From: Roseovarius aestuariivivens
GTDB taxonomy: Bacteria; Pseudomonadota; Alphaproteobacteria; Rhodobacterales; Rhodobacteraceae
Length of the DNA stretch: 64,000 bases
Assembly (NCBI RefSeq): GCF_004761875.1
Contig: NZ_SJEY01000003.1
Span: 186,001-250,000, forward strand
Direction of reading: 5' to 3'
Below are positions 8,970-17,515 of the stretch, piece after piece; within the stretch, counting starts at the first letter, position 1; every line of letters starts with the position of its first letter. The translations under genes and the position numbers were made by a program. The notes beneath the pieces were generated by a model that did no database searches, was not told where the DNA came from, and saw only the letters and a program-made list of their open reading frames with translations.

Positions 8970-10915
8970 GCGGCGGCCTCCTCGGTCTCTTCGAGCCGGA
9001 TCAGCGCCGCCCCGGCCTCCACCTGTGCACCCTGCCCGACCAGCACCTCGGCCACGATCCCGTCGCGCGGGGCCAGCAGACTGTGTTCCATCTTCATCGC
9101 TTCGAGAATCGCCAACCGGTCGCCCTTCTTCACGTTTTGACCCGGTTGCGCGGCAAGCCATTTGACCGTGCCCGGCATCGGCGCCTCGATCACGCCGGCG
9201 TCCTGCCCGGCCGCGGCCTGCCGGTCCAGCGGATCGACGATCTCGAAACTTATCCCATACTGCGTGAACACCGTCACAAGGCCGTCGGTGACGCACACGG
9301 GCGGCGCGGTCCGGCCATTGAGCTGCCAGCGCCCGCCGACGCGTCGCGCCGCCACGGTGGATCCGTCGCAAAGGACATCATGCGCCCCGGCGCCCAAAGA
9401 CCGGACGCGCAGAATGCGGTCCTCGTCCTGCCGGCGCAGCACGATCTGCCATTCCAGCGGCGACCAGAGCGTGAAGCCCGTCTCTGGCGCCTCGCGCTGC
9501 AGAAGTCCGCACGCCGCAAGCGCAGCAAGCGCCATGTCCTCGGCGCGCGGCACGACGTCGTGCACCAGCGACGTGAGGTCTCGCGCGATAAGTCCGGTAT
9601 CGACCTCTCCGCGCGCAAAGCCGTCATGCGCCGCCAACGCGCCCAGAAAGGACAGGTTCGTAACCGTGCCCGCCACCTCTGTCCGCGCCAAAGCGTCCGA
9701 CAGCCGCCGCAGCGCCACGGCCCGGGTCGGACCATGCGTGATGATCTTGGCAATCATCGGGTCGTATTGCGGGCTGATCTCGTCGCCTGCGCGCACGCCT
9801 GTGTCACACCGCACGCCACCGGGGAACGACAGATGGGCCAGCCGTCCCGTTGCGGGTAGAAATCCGCTGGCCACATCCTCGGCATAAAGCCGCGCCTCGA
9901 AGGCATGCCCGGTGATTGTCAGATCCTCCTGGACCGCAGACAGTCCTTCACCAGAGGCCACGCGCAGCTGCCAATCCACCAGATCGACGCCGGTGATGGC
10001 CTCGGTGACCGGGTGTTCCACCTGCAGGCGTGTGTTCATCTCCATGAACCAGAACCCGTCCGTCCGCAGCCCGCCCGCGCCGTCGACGATGAATTCGACC
10101 GTACCTGCACCGGCATATCCGATGGCCTCCGACGCGCGCACTGCCGCCGCCCCCATGGCCGCACGCATCTCGTCGGTCATGCCCGGCGCGGGCGCCTCCT
10201 CGATCACCTTCTGATGACGGCGTTGCAGCGAACAGTCCCGCTCAAAGAGATGCACCGCACGCGTCCCGTCCCCGAATACCTGAACCTCGATGTGGCGGGG
10301 CTGCTGGATGTATTTCTCGATCAGCACGGCGTCATTACCGAAAGCGGTGCGCGCTTCGCCCCGGGCGCTGTCCAGCGCGTCGGCAAAATCATCCGCCCGC
10401 TCGACCAACCGCATGCCCTTGCCGCCGCCACCCGCCACGGCCTTGATCAGAACCGGATACCCGATCACGTCGGCCTGCTTTGCAAGATGCGACGGCTCCT
10501 GATTTTCCCCGTGATAGCCGGGCACGACCGGCACACCGGCCTTCTCCATCAGCGCCTTGGCCGCATCCTTCAGCCCCATCGCGCGGATGGCCTTGGCCGA
10601 TGGGCCGATAAAGATCAGGCCCGCGGCCTCGACGGCCTCCACGAAATCCGGATTCTCGCTGAGAAACCCATAGCCTGGATGGATCGCCTGCGCGCCCGTA
10701 GCCTTCGCCGCCTCGATGATCGCCTCGCCGCGCAGATAACTGTCGGCGGGCGCCGCTCCGCCGATATGCACCGCCTCATCGGCCAGAGCCACATGCCGCG
10801 CCGCGCGGTCCGCGTCGGAAAAGACCGCCACCGAACGCACGCCCATGGCCCGCGCTGTCTCGATCACGCGACAGGCGATCTCGCCCCGGTTGGCGATCAG
10901 GATTGTGTCAAACAT
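8966..10915 (-). CDS. liuD: Methylcrotonyl-CoA carboxylase alpha (biotin carboxylase/BCCP) subunit
   Basis: A 649-aa biotin-dependent carboxylase subunit. An N-terminal biotin carboxylase (about residues 1-450) has the ATP-grasp glycine loop GGGGKGMRL and EMNTRLQVEHPVTE. A linker/BT-like domain is followed by a C-terminal biotinyl carrier domain with the biotin lysine in EAMKMEHS. With LiuB it carboxylates 3-methylcrotonyl-CoA. Pairing with the carboxyltransferase and the HMG-CoA lyase/hydratase genes separates it from propionyl- or acetyl-CoA carboxylases. AGGAAC lies upstream of ATG 10915. It overlaps the GST gene downstream. Confidence 0.95.
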   Translation of the reverse strand: MFDTILIANRGEIACRVIETARAMGVRSVAVFSDADRAARHVALADEAVHIGGAAPADSYLRGEAIIEAAKATGAQAIHPGYGFLSENPDFVEAVEAAGLIFIGPSAKAIRAMGLKDAAKALMEKAGVPVVPGYHGENQEPSHLAKQADVIGYPVLIKAVAGGGGKGMRLVERADDFADALDSARGEARTAFGNDAVLIEKYIQQPRHIEVQVFGDGTRAVHLFERDCSLQRRHQKVIEEAPAPGMTDEMRAAMGAAAVRASEAIGYAGAGTVEFIVDGAGGLRTDGFWFMEMNTRLQVEHPVTEAITGVDLVDWQLRVASGEGLSAVQEDLTITGHAFEARLYAEDVASGFLPATGRLAHLSFPGGVRCDTGVRAGDEISPQYDPMIAKIITHGPTRAVALRRLSDALARTEVAGTVTNLSFLGALAAHDGFARGEVDTGLIARDLTSLVHDVVPRAEDMALAALAACGLLQREAPETGFTLWSPLEWQIVLRRQDEDRILRVRSLGAGAHDVLCDGSTVAARRVGGRWQLNGRTAPPVCVTDGLVTVFTQYGISFEIVDPLDRQAAAGQDAGVIEAPMPGTVKWLAAQPGQNVKKGDRLAILEAMKMEHSLLAPRDGIVAEVLVGQGAQVEAGAALIRLEETEEAAA

Positions 10916-10933
10916 CGCCCTGTTCCTTTGCGG

Positions 10934-11506
10934 TCACATGTCTTTCGCCTCGCACCAGCCTGCGCGCTGACCCCCGGCATAGGCGCGCGCATGGTCTGCA
11001 TCGATCATCCGCCGCGCCACGGGCACATCGTCCAGCGCAACGAAGACAAGCGCCCTGCCATAGCGGTCCTCGCCCTGGCGCACGATGCTGATCCGATCCG
11101 CCTGCCAGAGCATCGCGCGCAATGCCCATTTGGCGCGCAGACCACGGTAAAGCTCGCTGGCGCAGCGCGGGCTGAAAATCTCGGGCGTATCGAACCCTAT
11201 GAGCCGCGCCTTTTCCATACCGCGTCCCGGGCAATACATTCGGATCGTATCGCCATCTGTCACGCTTAGCACGCGACAGCCGTCCCGCTCCTTCGGCGCA
11301 AAAACCGTCGTCAGCGCCGCAGAGCCGAATGGCAGCGCGATAAGCGCGAGACCGGCCAGGACGATCACAAGCCGAAGATAGCCCCTCGGATCGCGCAGCG
11401 ACGGGCGCTGCGGCTTTCGCGTATGCCGTGGCGGGGTGCCGAGATCCCACGTGCGATGCCGTCTCGCCCCGCGACGAAAGGGAATGACCTTGGGCCGTTT
11501 CACCAT
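10934..11506 (-). CDS. Membrane-anchored thermonuclease (staphylococcal nuclease-like) protein
   Basis: A 190-aa protein. It has a basic N-terminus, one membrane span (about residues 45-70) and an SNase-fold domain with the active-site pattern CRVLSVTDGDTIRMYCPG, then ARLIGFDTPEIFSPRC and GEDRYGRALVFV. These carry the catalytic Arg/Asp/Glu-type residues of micrococcal nucleases. The topology suggests a periplasmic or surface-facing nuclease domain. It sits between liuB and liuD on the same strand with short gaps, which is functionally unexpected. A larger open frame covering 10908-11531 in another phase lacks similarity and was rejected. Substrate and role are unknown. Confidence 0.85.
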   Translation of the reverse strand: MVKRPKVIPFRRGARRHRTWDLGTPPRHTRKPQRPSLRDPRGYLRLVIVLAGLALIALPFGSAALTTVFAPKERDGCRVLSVTDGDTIRMYCPGRGMEKARLIGFDTPEIFSPRCASELYRGLRAKWALRAMLWQADRISIVRQGEDRYGRALVFVALDDVPVARRMIDADHARAYAGGQRAGWCEAKDM

Positions 11507-11540
11507 GCTTCAAAAGACTCCTATGATGCATGCCCGCCCC

Positions 11541-13145
11541 TCACATCCGGAAAACGCCGAACCGCGTCTCTTCCACCGGCGCGTTAAGCGCCGCGCGCAA
11601 GCTGAGCGACAGCACCTGACGGCTCTTTCTCGGATCGATGATCCCGTCGTCCCAAAGCCGGGCCGTGGCATAAAGCGGATGAGACTGGCGCTCGAACATC
11701 TCGATGGTCGGGCGTTTGAACTCCGCCTCTTCCTCGGCGCTCCACGTACCGCCCTGCCGTTCGATCCCGTCGCGCTTGACGGTCGCCAGCACGCCCGCCG
11801 CCTGCTCTCCGCCCATCACCGAAATCCGGCTATTGGGCCAGGTCCACAAAAAGCGCGGCTGATAGGCCCGTCCCGCCATGCCGTAATTCCCCGCCCCGAA
11901 CGAGCCGCCCACCAGCAGCGTGATCTTCGGCACAGAGGTCGTCGCCACCGCCGTCACCATCTTGGCGCCGTGCCGGGCGATCCCCTCGTTCTCGTATCTG
12001 CGCCCGACCATGAAGCCGGTGATATTCTGCAGAAACACCAGCGGCACCTTGCGCTGACTGCACAGCTCGATGAAATGCGCGCCTTTCTGCGCGGCTTCGC
12101 TGAAGAGCACGCCATTATTGGCGACGATCCCCACCGGGCAGCCCTCCACATGGGCAAAACCGGTGACCAGCGTCTCGCCGAACCGCGCCTTGAATTCGTC
12201 GAACTGGCTGCCGTCGACCAGCCGGGCGATCACCTCGCGGATGTCGTAGGGCGTGCGCAGATCGGCGGGCACCGCGCCCAGGATCTCCTCGGGATCATAG
12301 GCCGGCGCCTCCGGGCTCTCCATCCGTAGGGCGTGCTTCGGCGCACCCCCCAGATTGCCGACCGCCCGCCGCGCCAGCGCCAGCGCGTGCGCGTCATCCT
12401 CGGCCAGATAGTCCGCCACACCCGACAGCCGCGTGTGCACGTCACCGCCGCCCAGATCCTCGGCCGTGACCTCCTCGCCCGTTGCGGCCTTGACCAGCGG
12501 CGGACCCGCAAGAAAGATCGTCCCCTGCTCTTTCACGATGATCGTCACGTCGCTCATCGCGGGCACATAGGCGCCCCCGGCGGTGCAGGATCCCATGACC
12601 ACCGCGATCTGGGCGATGCCCTTGGCGCTCATCCGCGCCTGGTTGTAGAAAATCCGTCCGAAATGGTCACGGTCGGGAAAAACCTCGTCCTGATTGGGCA
12701 GGTTCGCCCCGCCCGAATCCACAAGATAAACGCAAGGGAGGTGGTTTTCCTCGGCGATCTCCTGCGCGCGCAAGTGCTTTTTCACGCTCATCGGATAATA
12801 GGTGCCGCCCTTCACCGTGGCGTCGTTGCACACCACCATCACCTCGCGCCTTGCGACCCGGCCCACGCCCGCGATCATGCCGGCCGCCGGCGCGGCCCCG
12901 TCGTAAAGCGCATGAGCGGCCAAGGCGCCAACCTCCAGAAAGGGCGAGCCCGGATCGAGAAGGCCCGCCACCCGGTCGCGCGGCAGCATCTTGCCCCGCG
13001 ACAGGTGCCGCTCCCGCGCTGAGGCGCCACCACCGCGTGCCGCCGCTTCGGCCGCTTCAGCGACCTGCGCAAGCGCCGCCAGATGTGCCGACCGATTGGC
13101 CTCGAATTCGGCCGAGCCCACAATGATGTTCGACCGGAGTTTCAT
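11541..13145 (-). CDS. liuB: Methylcrotonyl-CoA carboxylase beta (carboxyltransferase) subunit
   Basis: A 534-aa carboxyltransferase with two crotonase-like halves, matching the family length. Recognisable stretches include [51 protein letters not shown], the ADYLAEDD region and [17 protein letters not shown], and near the C-terminus [19 protein letters not shown]. It moves the carboxyl group from biotin to 3-methylcrotonyl-CoA and works with LiuD. It is the first gene of the second part of the leucine cluster. A divergent ompW gene lies just upstream, so it must have its own promoter in 13146-13303. Confidence 0.96.
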   Translation of the reverse strand: MKLRSNIIVGSAEFEANRSAHLAALAQVAEAAEAAARGGGASARERHLSRGKMLPRDRVAGLLDPGSPFLEVGALAAHALYDGAAPAAGMIAGVGRVARREVMVVCNDATVKGGTYYPMSVKKHLRAQEIAEENHLPCVYLVDSGGANLPNQDEVFPDRDHFGRIFYNQARMSAKGIAQIAVVMGSCTAGGAYVPAMSDVTIIVKEQGTIFLAGPPLVKAATGEEVTAEDLGGGDVHTRLSGVADYLAEDDAHALALARRAVGNLGGAPKHALRMESPEAPAYDPEEILGAVPADLRTPYDIREVIARLVDGSQFDEFKARFGETLVTGFAHVEGCPVGIVANNGVLFSEAAQKGAHFIELCSQRKVPLVFLQNITGFMVGRRYENEGIARHGAKMVTAVATTSVPKITLLVGGSFGAGNYGMAGRAYQPRFLWTWPNSRISVMGGEQAAGVLATVKRDGIERQGGTWSAEEEAEFKRPTIEMFERQSHPLYATARLWDDGIIDPRKSRQVLSLSLRAALNAPVEETRFGVFRM

Positions 13146-13231
13146 CGCCCACTCCCTTCAAGAAGGCCGCTGGTCAGCCCCATCCTGCACAATGTCGCAT
13201 TTTCGCAACAGCGCGCCCAAAGCTCCGTTTC

Positions 13232-13245
13232 TTGACCTGCGTCAA
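13232..13245 (+). promoter_or_regulatory. FNR/FnrL-type binding site upstream of ompW
   Basis: TTGAC-N4-GTCAA is a fully symmetrical FNR/CRP-type dyad; the usual FnrL consensus is TTGAT-N4-ATCAA. Its centre is 65 bases before the ompW ATG. A class II activator site would place transcription near 13280, inside the leader. OmpW-type porins are oxygen-regulated in other bacteria. This supports low-oxygen control of ompW, but possibly also an effect on divergent liuB. Confidence 0.7.
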
Positions 13246-13303
13246 AGCGGGGTTCTGCGGCGCGGCGCAAACTACGCGGCATCTGACAACGATGGAAAAG
13301 ACC

Positions 13304-13918
13304 ATGAAAACGATCACCGCGCTTACACTTGCCACCGCGCTGGCTTCTGCCGCCGCGCCTGCCTTGGCCCAATCTCAGGGCGACATCACGGTGGGTTTCG
13401 GCTTGGGTGCCGTCATTCCCAAAGATAACAACGGCGTTCTTGCCGGTCCGACACCGATTGACGTGGACAACGGCTATAGCCTCACGATCACCGGTGAATA
13501 TTTCATTGCCGACAACGTCGGCATCGAGTTGCTGGCGGCCTGGCCTTTTTCGCATGATATCGACTCCGGCGGCGTCAAGATAGCCGAAGTCAAACACCTG
13601 CCGCCCACGCTGTCGCTGCAATACCACTTCACCAACAATTCCCAGATCACGCCGTTCGTCGGTGCGGGTATCAACTACACGACCTTCACCGAGCACAAGG
13701 CCGTCGGCCCGTTGGCCGGTAACGCGCTGGATCTCGACGATTCGTGGGGCCTCGCCCTGCATGCCGGACTCGACTACGAACTCTCCGCAAATCGCGCGCT
13801 GCGTGCGGATGTGCGTTGGATCAACATCGAAAGCGATGTGAAGCTCAATGGCGTGAATATCGGCAAAGCGAAGATCGACCCTTGGGTTCTCGGCGTGTCC
13901 TACGTTCTGAAGTTTTAA
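13304..13918 (+). CDS. ompW: OmpW-family outer membrane beta-barrel protein
   Basis: A 204-aa precursor. The signal peptide MKTITALTLATALASAAAPALA is followed by cleavage before QSQ. The mature part alternates beta strands and ends in VLGVSYVLKF, with the terminal Phe expected of outer membrane proteins. OmpW features are the early VGFGLGAVIP segment, YSLTITGEYFIADNVGIELLAAWPF, LSLQYHF and the PFVGAGINYT strand. I chose ATG 13304 because GGAAAAG lies upstream and the signal peptide begins there. The ATG at 13292 is in frame. It is the only plus-strand gene within the leucine cluster. Confidence 0.92.
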   Translation: MKTITALTLATALASAAAPALAQSQGDITVGFGLGAVIPKDNNGVLAGPTPIDVDNGYSLTITGEYFIADNVGIELLAAWPFSHDIDSGGVKIAEVKHLPPTLSLQYHFTNNSQITPFVGAGINYTTFTEHKAVGPLAGNALDLDDSWGLALHAGLDYELSANRALRADVRWINIESDVKLNGVNIGKAKIDPWVLGVSYVLKF

Positions 13919-13943
13919 GTCAGAACTTTTACATGACCAAACG

Positions 13944-13975
13944 GGGCCGGCCGGATAGCCGACCCTTTTTCTTTT
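13944..13975 (+). terminator. Rho-independent terminator of ompW
   Basis: GGGCCGGC (13944-13951) pairs with GCCGACCC (13958-13965) across a six-base loop with one mismatch. TTTTTCTTTT follows directly. It starts 25 bases after the ompW stop. Confidence 0.8.
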
Positions 13976-14015
13976 GCCTTTGGGCGACACGACGCGGGCT
14001 GGTGCGGCCATGGCC

Positions 14016-14315
14016 CTAGCTCCTTTCGCCAAGCGTCCGGCTGTCCGTCACGCGCCCGAACCGGTCTATGAAGTATTCCGCGCCTGCCCCGCTGCGTGCC
14101 TCGCAGATGATCACCAGCCAAAGCCCCTCGGACTGCGCCGGGCGCGCCTCGCAATCCGACCGCTCGACGCCGCCCTCCGATAGGTACTGCGCCGCGACCC
14201 GTTCGATCACCTCGGTTTCGGTCGTGGTCACCGCGCGCCCGCCCAGCAAAAGCGCGATCGCCATGGCGCCCAGCCCCACCGCCAGCACCGGCAGAAAGAG
14301 CATCCGGCGCGGCAT
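14016..14315 (-). CDS. Small single-pass membrane protein following liuA
   Basis: A 99-aa protein. A short basic start (MPRRM) leads into one membrane span (LFLPVLAVGLGAMAIALLLG), then an extracytoplasmic domain of about 70 residues with two Cys (DCEARP and VIICEARSG). Such an arrangement is consistent with a disulfide in the periplasm. The ATG overlaps the liuA stop codon by one base (TGATG), so the two are translated together. No family recognised. It could be an uncharacterised accessory gene carried with liuA. Confidence 0.75.
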   Translation of the reverse strand: MPRRMLFLPVLAVGLGAMAIALLLGGRAVTTTETEVIERVAAQYLSEGGVERSDCEARPAQSEGLWLVIICEARSGAGAEYFIDRFGRVTDSRTLGERS

Positions 14316-15478
14316 CAGCCCATCGCCCCCATCAATTCGCGCCCGATCAGCATGCGCCGGATCTCGCTCGTGCCGGCCCCGATCTCCATCAGCTTGGCAT
14401 CGCGGAAGATCCGCGCGACGGCGGCATCGTTCAGAAAACCCGCCCCGCCCATGGCCTGTACCGCCTGATGCGCCTGCACCATCGCCTGTTCGGAGGCGTA
14501 AAGACAGCACGCGGCGGCATCCTGGCGCGTTACCTCGCCCCGGTCGCAGGCCTTGGCGACCTCGTAGACATAGGCCCGCGCGGAATTCATCGCCGTGTAC
14601 ATATCCGCGATCTTGCCCTGCATCAGCTGGAAAGATCCGATGGGCTGTCCGAATTGCTTGCGTTCGGCCAGATAGGGCATGACCTCGTCCATGCAGGAGG
14701 CCATGATGCCCAACCCGATCCCCGCCAGCACGACGCGCTCGTAATCCAGCCCCGACATCAGCACGGCCACGCCCTTACCTTCTTCGCCCAGCACGTTCTC
14801 AAAAGGCACTTCCACGTCCTCGAAAATCAGCTCGGCGGTATTGCTGCCGCGCATCCCAAGCTTGTCGAAATGCGGGCTGGTGGAAAAGCCGGTCATCGCC
14901 TTTTCGATCAGAAAAGCGGTGATGCCTTTTGCGCCGGCTTCCGGATCCGTCTTGGCGTAGACCACCAGCGTGTCGGCGTCCGGCCCATTGGTGATCCAGT
15001 ACTTGTTGCCGTTCAGGCGATAGTGGTCGTTGCGCTTCTCGGCGCGCAGGCTCATCGACACCACGTCGCTGCCCGCCCCGGCCTCGGACATGGCCAGCGC
15101 CCCAACATGGTCTCCGCTGATCAGACCGGGCAGGAACTTCGCACGCTGCGCGTCCGTGCCGTTCAGCTTGATCTGGTTCACACATAAATTGGAATGCGCG
15201 CCATAGCTCAACGACACGCTGGCCGACGCCCGCGCGACCTCCTCGACCGCCACCACATGCGCGAGATAGCCCATGCCCGCGCCGCCCATCTCTTCCGCCA
15301 CGGTGATGCCCAAAAGGCCCAGCTCCCCCATTTCGCGCCAAAGCTCATTGGGAAATGCGTTCTTCGCGTCCACCTCGGCGGCAATGGGCTTGACCCGCTC
15401 CTGCGCCCAGCGATGCACCATGTCCCGCAGCGCATGCACATCCTCGCCCAGGTCGAATTTCATCACGGCATCGAACAT
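14315..15478 (-). CDS. liuA: Isovaleryl-CoA dehydrogenase
   Basis: A 387-aa acyl-CoA dehydrogenase, the normal length for isovaleryl-CoA dehydrogenase. It oxidises isovaleryl-CoA to 3-methylcrotonyl-CoA with FAD and passes electrons to ETF. Signatures are [50 protein letters not shown], and the C-terminal [11 protein letters not shown] with [20 protein letters not shown] 15478 ([10 protein letters not shown]) follows AAGGAG. The longer open frame upstream is not similar to the family. A good promoter and an operator-like dyad lie directly upstream. Confidence 0.95.
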   Translation of the reverse strand: MFDAVMKFDLGEDVHALRDMVHRWAQERVKPIAAEVDAKNAFPNELWREMGELGLLGITVAEEMGGAGMGYLAHVVAVEEVARASASVSLSYGAHSNLCVNQIKLNGTDAQRAKFLPGLISGDHVGALAMSEAGAGSDVVSMSLRAEKRNDHYRLNGNKYWITNGPDADTLVVYAKTDPEAGAKGITAFLIEKAMTGFSTSPHFDKLGMRGSNTAELIFEDVEVPFENVLGEEGKGVAVLMSGLDYERVVLAGIGLGIMASCMDEVMPYLAERKQFGQPIGSFQLMQGKIADMYTAMNSARAYVYEVAKACDRGEVTRQDAAACCLYASEQAMVQAHQAVQAMGGAGFLNDAAVARIFRDAKLMEIGAGTSEIRRMLIGRELMGAMG

Positions 15479-15501
15479 CGGCGCGGGCTCCTTCGCGTTA
15501 T

Positions 15502-15515
15502 TGAACGTTTGTTCA
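15502..15515 (-). promoter_or_regulatory. Operator-like perfect dyad overlapping the liuA start site
   Basis: TGAAC-N4-GTTCA is a perfect inverted repeat. It lies right behind the -10 box of the liuA promoter and covers the expected transcription start. That position suits a repressor. TetR-type regulators of fatty and branched acid catabolism often use such dyads, but the regulator is not in this window and its identity is inference. Confidence 0.6.
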
Positions 15516-15543
15516 TTTGACCGCAGCCCGCCGGCGCTGTCAA
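15515..15543 (-). promoter_or_regulatory. Sigma-70-type promoter of liuA
   Basis: On the minus strand TTGACA (15543-15538) is a perfect -35. A 17-base spacer follows, and then TCAAAT (15520-15515), a 4/6 match to the -10. The predicted start falls near 15508, about 30 bases before the liuA ATG and inside the TGAAC-N4-GTTCA dyad. Confidence 0.65.
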
Positions 15544-15621
15544 TTGCGCGCATGGCGGCCTCGGGCCCAGAGGCGGCCGATGACAGACGACCTGCACCGC
15601 ACGGCCACGCGGCCCGGGTGT

Positions 15622-15647
15622 GGAACGTTCCCCCGGGGACGCGGGTT
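15622..15647 (+). promoter_or_regulatory. Candidate ECF-sigma promoter (GGAAC-N17-GGTT)
   Basis: GGAAC at 15622-15626 and GGTT at 15644-15647 are separated by 17 bases, the shape of a GGAAC-type ECF promoter. The gene start is 41 bases downstream. GGAAC is also part of the perfect palindrome GGAACGTTCC. The same box pair with a 16-base spacer occurs upstream of the YeeE gene. The cognate sigma factor is unknown. Confidence 0.45.
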
Positions 15648-15687
15648 GCCTTGGTCAAACACCAATACTGACCAAGGAGGTCCCCCA

Positions 15688-16158
15688 ATGTCCGACCAGC
15701 TGAGAAAAATGCTCTGGACACGCCTCGACGATCTACACGCCGGCATGCTGTCCGCGCCCAGCGCCCCACCCCGTCCGATGGCGCAAACCGTCCTCGATGA
15801 CGACACCAACCTGTGGTTCATCACCGCCGAAGGCACCGACATCGCCGAGGCCGCCGCCAAGGGGGAGCCGGGTCAGTTCATCGCAGCCTGCCCTCAAACC
15901 CAGCTCTATGCCGCGATCGACGGCACGCTGTCCCTCGTCTCGGATCCGGAAAAGCTCGATCAGATCTGGTCGCCCTTCGCGGCGGTCTGGTTCGACGAGG
16001 GGCGCGACGACAGCGACATTCGTCTCGTGTGCCTCACGCCATCCGAGGCCGAGGTCTGGGTCACCGACGGCAATGCCAAATCGCTGTTCGAATTCGGACG
16101 GGCCGCGATTACCGGCAAAACGCCGGACGTGGGTGACCACGGCAAGCTGACATTCTGA
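15688..16158 (+). CDS. Pyridoxamine-5'-phosphate-oxidase-like 'general stress protein 26' family protein
   Basis: A 156-aa split-barrel flavin-binding-type protein. The order [35 protein letters not shown], a middle strand pair, [30 protein letters not shown] and [15 protein letters not shown] matches the small PNPOx-like stress proteins that bind FMN or F420-like cofactors. It is not the vitamin B6 enzyme itself. GGAGG lies nine bases before ATG 15688. The gene stands alone between divergent and convergent neighbours, with a possible stress promoter upstream. Confidence 0.85.
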   Translation: MSDQLRKMLWTRLDDLHAGMLSAPSAPPRPMAQTVLDDDTNLWFITAEGTDIAEAAAKGEPGQFIAACPQTQLYAAIDGTLSLVSDPEKLDQIWSPFAAVWFDEGRDDSDIRLVCLTPSEAEVWVTDGNAKSLFEFGRAAITGKTPDVGDHGKLTF

Positions 16159-16167
16159 GCAAAACCG

Positions 16168-16195
16168 TATCCCGCCGCCTTAGCGCGGCGGGATA
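16168..16195. terminator. Strong hairpin between convergent genes
   Basis: TATCCCGCCGC (16168-16178) pairs perfectly with GCGGCGGGATA (16185-16195) across a six-base loop. Read on the minus strand the hairpin is followed by CGGTTTTG, so it best serves the minus-strand aminotransferase. It probably blocks read-through in both directions. No T-tract is present on the plus-strand side. Confidence 0.6.
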
Positions 16196-16217
16196 GTCGA
16201 CCGCCTCGCGCTGCATT

Positions 16218-17411
16218 TTATCTGGCCTGGAACACGCTTCCGACCTCGGAACGAATGATCCGGGCGATCATCGCGCAATCCTCCAGGCTGAACGTCAGCG
16301 GCAGGCGCATGTCGAGAATGCCGCGCAAAACCCTGTCCGAGGCGGGCATAGGCGCGCTCGGCGCATAGCGCCAGCTGTCGTACCGGCTGGTAAAGCCTTC
16401 CGGTTCGGCCCCGCCGAACCATTTCAGCTCGACACCGCGCCGGGCGCAGCGCGCGATCACCTCCTCCACCTTTTCCGCCGCCCAATCGAGCAGCAGGAAC
16501 TGGAAAGACGATCCGACGAACCGCTCTGCTTCGGGCCGCTCGATGATCCTGAGGCCGGGCGTGCCGCGCAGCCCGGTCTCGATCACGCGATAGCGCGCGG
16601 TCCAGTCCGCGCAGCTTTGCGCGAGATTGCGCAATTGCGGGCGCAGGATGGCCGCGCGCAAATGGTCCATGCGGCCTGAAACATTCGGCGTCGTGTACTT
16701 GATCTCGGCAAAGGCCGCGTCGGGCGGCACCGTGCCATGCCGGCCATAAAGCATATACGAGCCCGACAGAAGGATCGCGCGAGCCATCACCGCGTCGTCA
16801 TCGGTGACGAGAAACCCGCCCTCACCGGAATTCATATGCTTGTAGGTCTGCGTCGAGTAACAGCCGATCTTGCCAAAGCGTCCCGACGGCACACCGTTCC
16901 ACGCCGCGCCCATCGTATGCGCGCAATCCTCGATCACGGTGATCCCGGCCCCGTCGCAGATCTCCATCAGCCGATCCATATCGCACATGTGCCCGCGCAT
17001 GTGGCTCAGCATCAGCACCCGCGCCGCGCCGGCCTTGGCCGCCAGATCGTCAAGGTCGATGGTCAGATCCTCGGTCACGCCGACGAAGACCGGCACCGCG
17101 TTCACGCTCGCGATGGCGCCGGGCACCGGCGCCAGAGTGAAGGCATTGGTCAGCACCGGTTCGCCCGGCGCGACCCCCAGCGCGCGCAGCGCCGTGGCCA
17201 TGGCATACCCGCCAGACGCGACGGCCAGCGCGTAACGCGCCCCGGTGAAAGCTGCGAATTCGCGCTCCAGCAGCCCCACCTCGCCCACCTCGTCCGGACC
17301 AAGATTATAGCGATGCAGACGCCCGCTGCGCAGCACGTCCAGCGCCGCGTCGATCCCGTCCTCCGGGATCGGCGCCTGCTGGGTGAAATTGCCGTTGAAA
17401 TTCTCGCTCAT
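16218..17411 (-). CDS. DegT/DnrJ/EryC1/StrS-type PLP-dependent aminotransferase
   Basis: A 397-aa fold-type I enzyme that usually aminates a keto-sugar nucleotide or a related substrate. The PLP lysine is in STQTYKHMNSGEGG, the cofactor Asp is in VIEDCAHTMGA, and the N-terminal core ALAVASGGYAMATALRALG is typical. The C-terminal third is present, so the gene is intact. ATG 17411 (MSENFNGNF) was chosen because upstream codons have no similarity. It follows gph by about 100 bases on the same strand. No sugar-nucleotide biosynthesis genes sit beside it, so the substrate remains open. Confidence 0.85.
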   Translation of the reverse strand: MSENFNGNFTQQAPIPEDGIDAALDVLRSGRLHRYNLGPDEVGEVGLLEREFAAFTGARYALAVASGGYAMATALRALGVAPGEPVLTNAFTLAPVPGAIASVNAVPVFVGVTEDLTIDLDDLAAKAGAARVLMLSHMRGHMCDMDRLMEICDGAGITVIEDCAHTMGAAWNGVPSGRFGKIGCYSTQTYKHMNSGEGGFLVTDDDAVMARAILLSGSYMLYGRHGTVPPDAAFAEIKYTTPNVSGRMDHLRAAILRPQLRNLAQSCADWTARYRVIETGLRGTPGLRIIERPEAERFVGSSFQFLLLDWAAEKVEEVIARCARRGVELKWFGGAEPEGFTSRYDSWRYAPSAPMPASDRVLRGILDMRLPLTFSLEDCAMIARIIRSEVGSVFQAR

Positions 17412-17515
17412 GATCCTGTAATGCGGTGCGCTGGCGGCCTCGTCAATGGGCCGTGCGCCTTCGCCGCCGCGAGTTCGGCAAACCCGAAAAAGGCATGCAG
17501 CGGATCGAAAAGGCC

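Noticed and set aside
10908..11531. 207-aa frame overlapping the thermonuclease gene in another phase
   Set aside because: The SNase motif and membrane anchor are in the 10934-11506 frame; the other is compositionally biased.
13142..14032. 296-aa frame antisense to ompW
   Set aside because: It lies wholly over ompW and its terminator; the plus-strand product has a signal peptide and OmpW strands.
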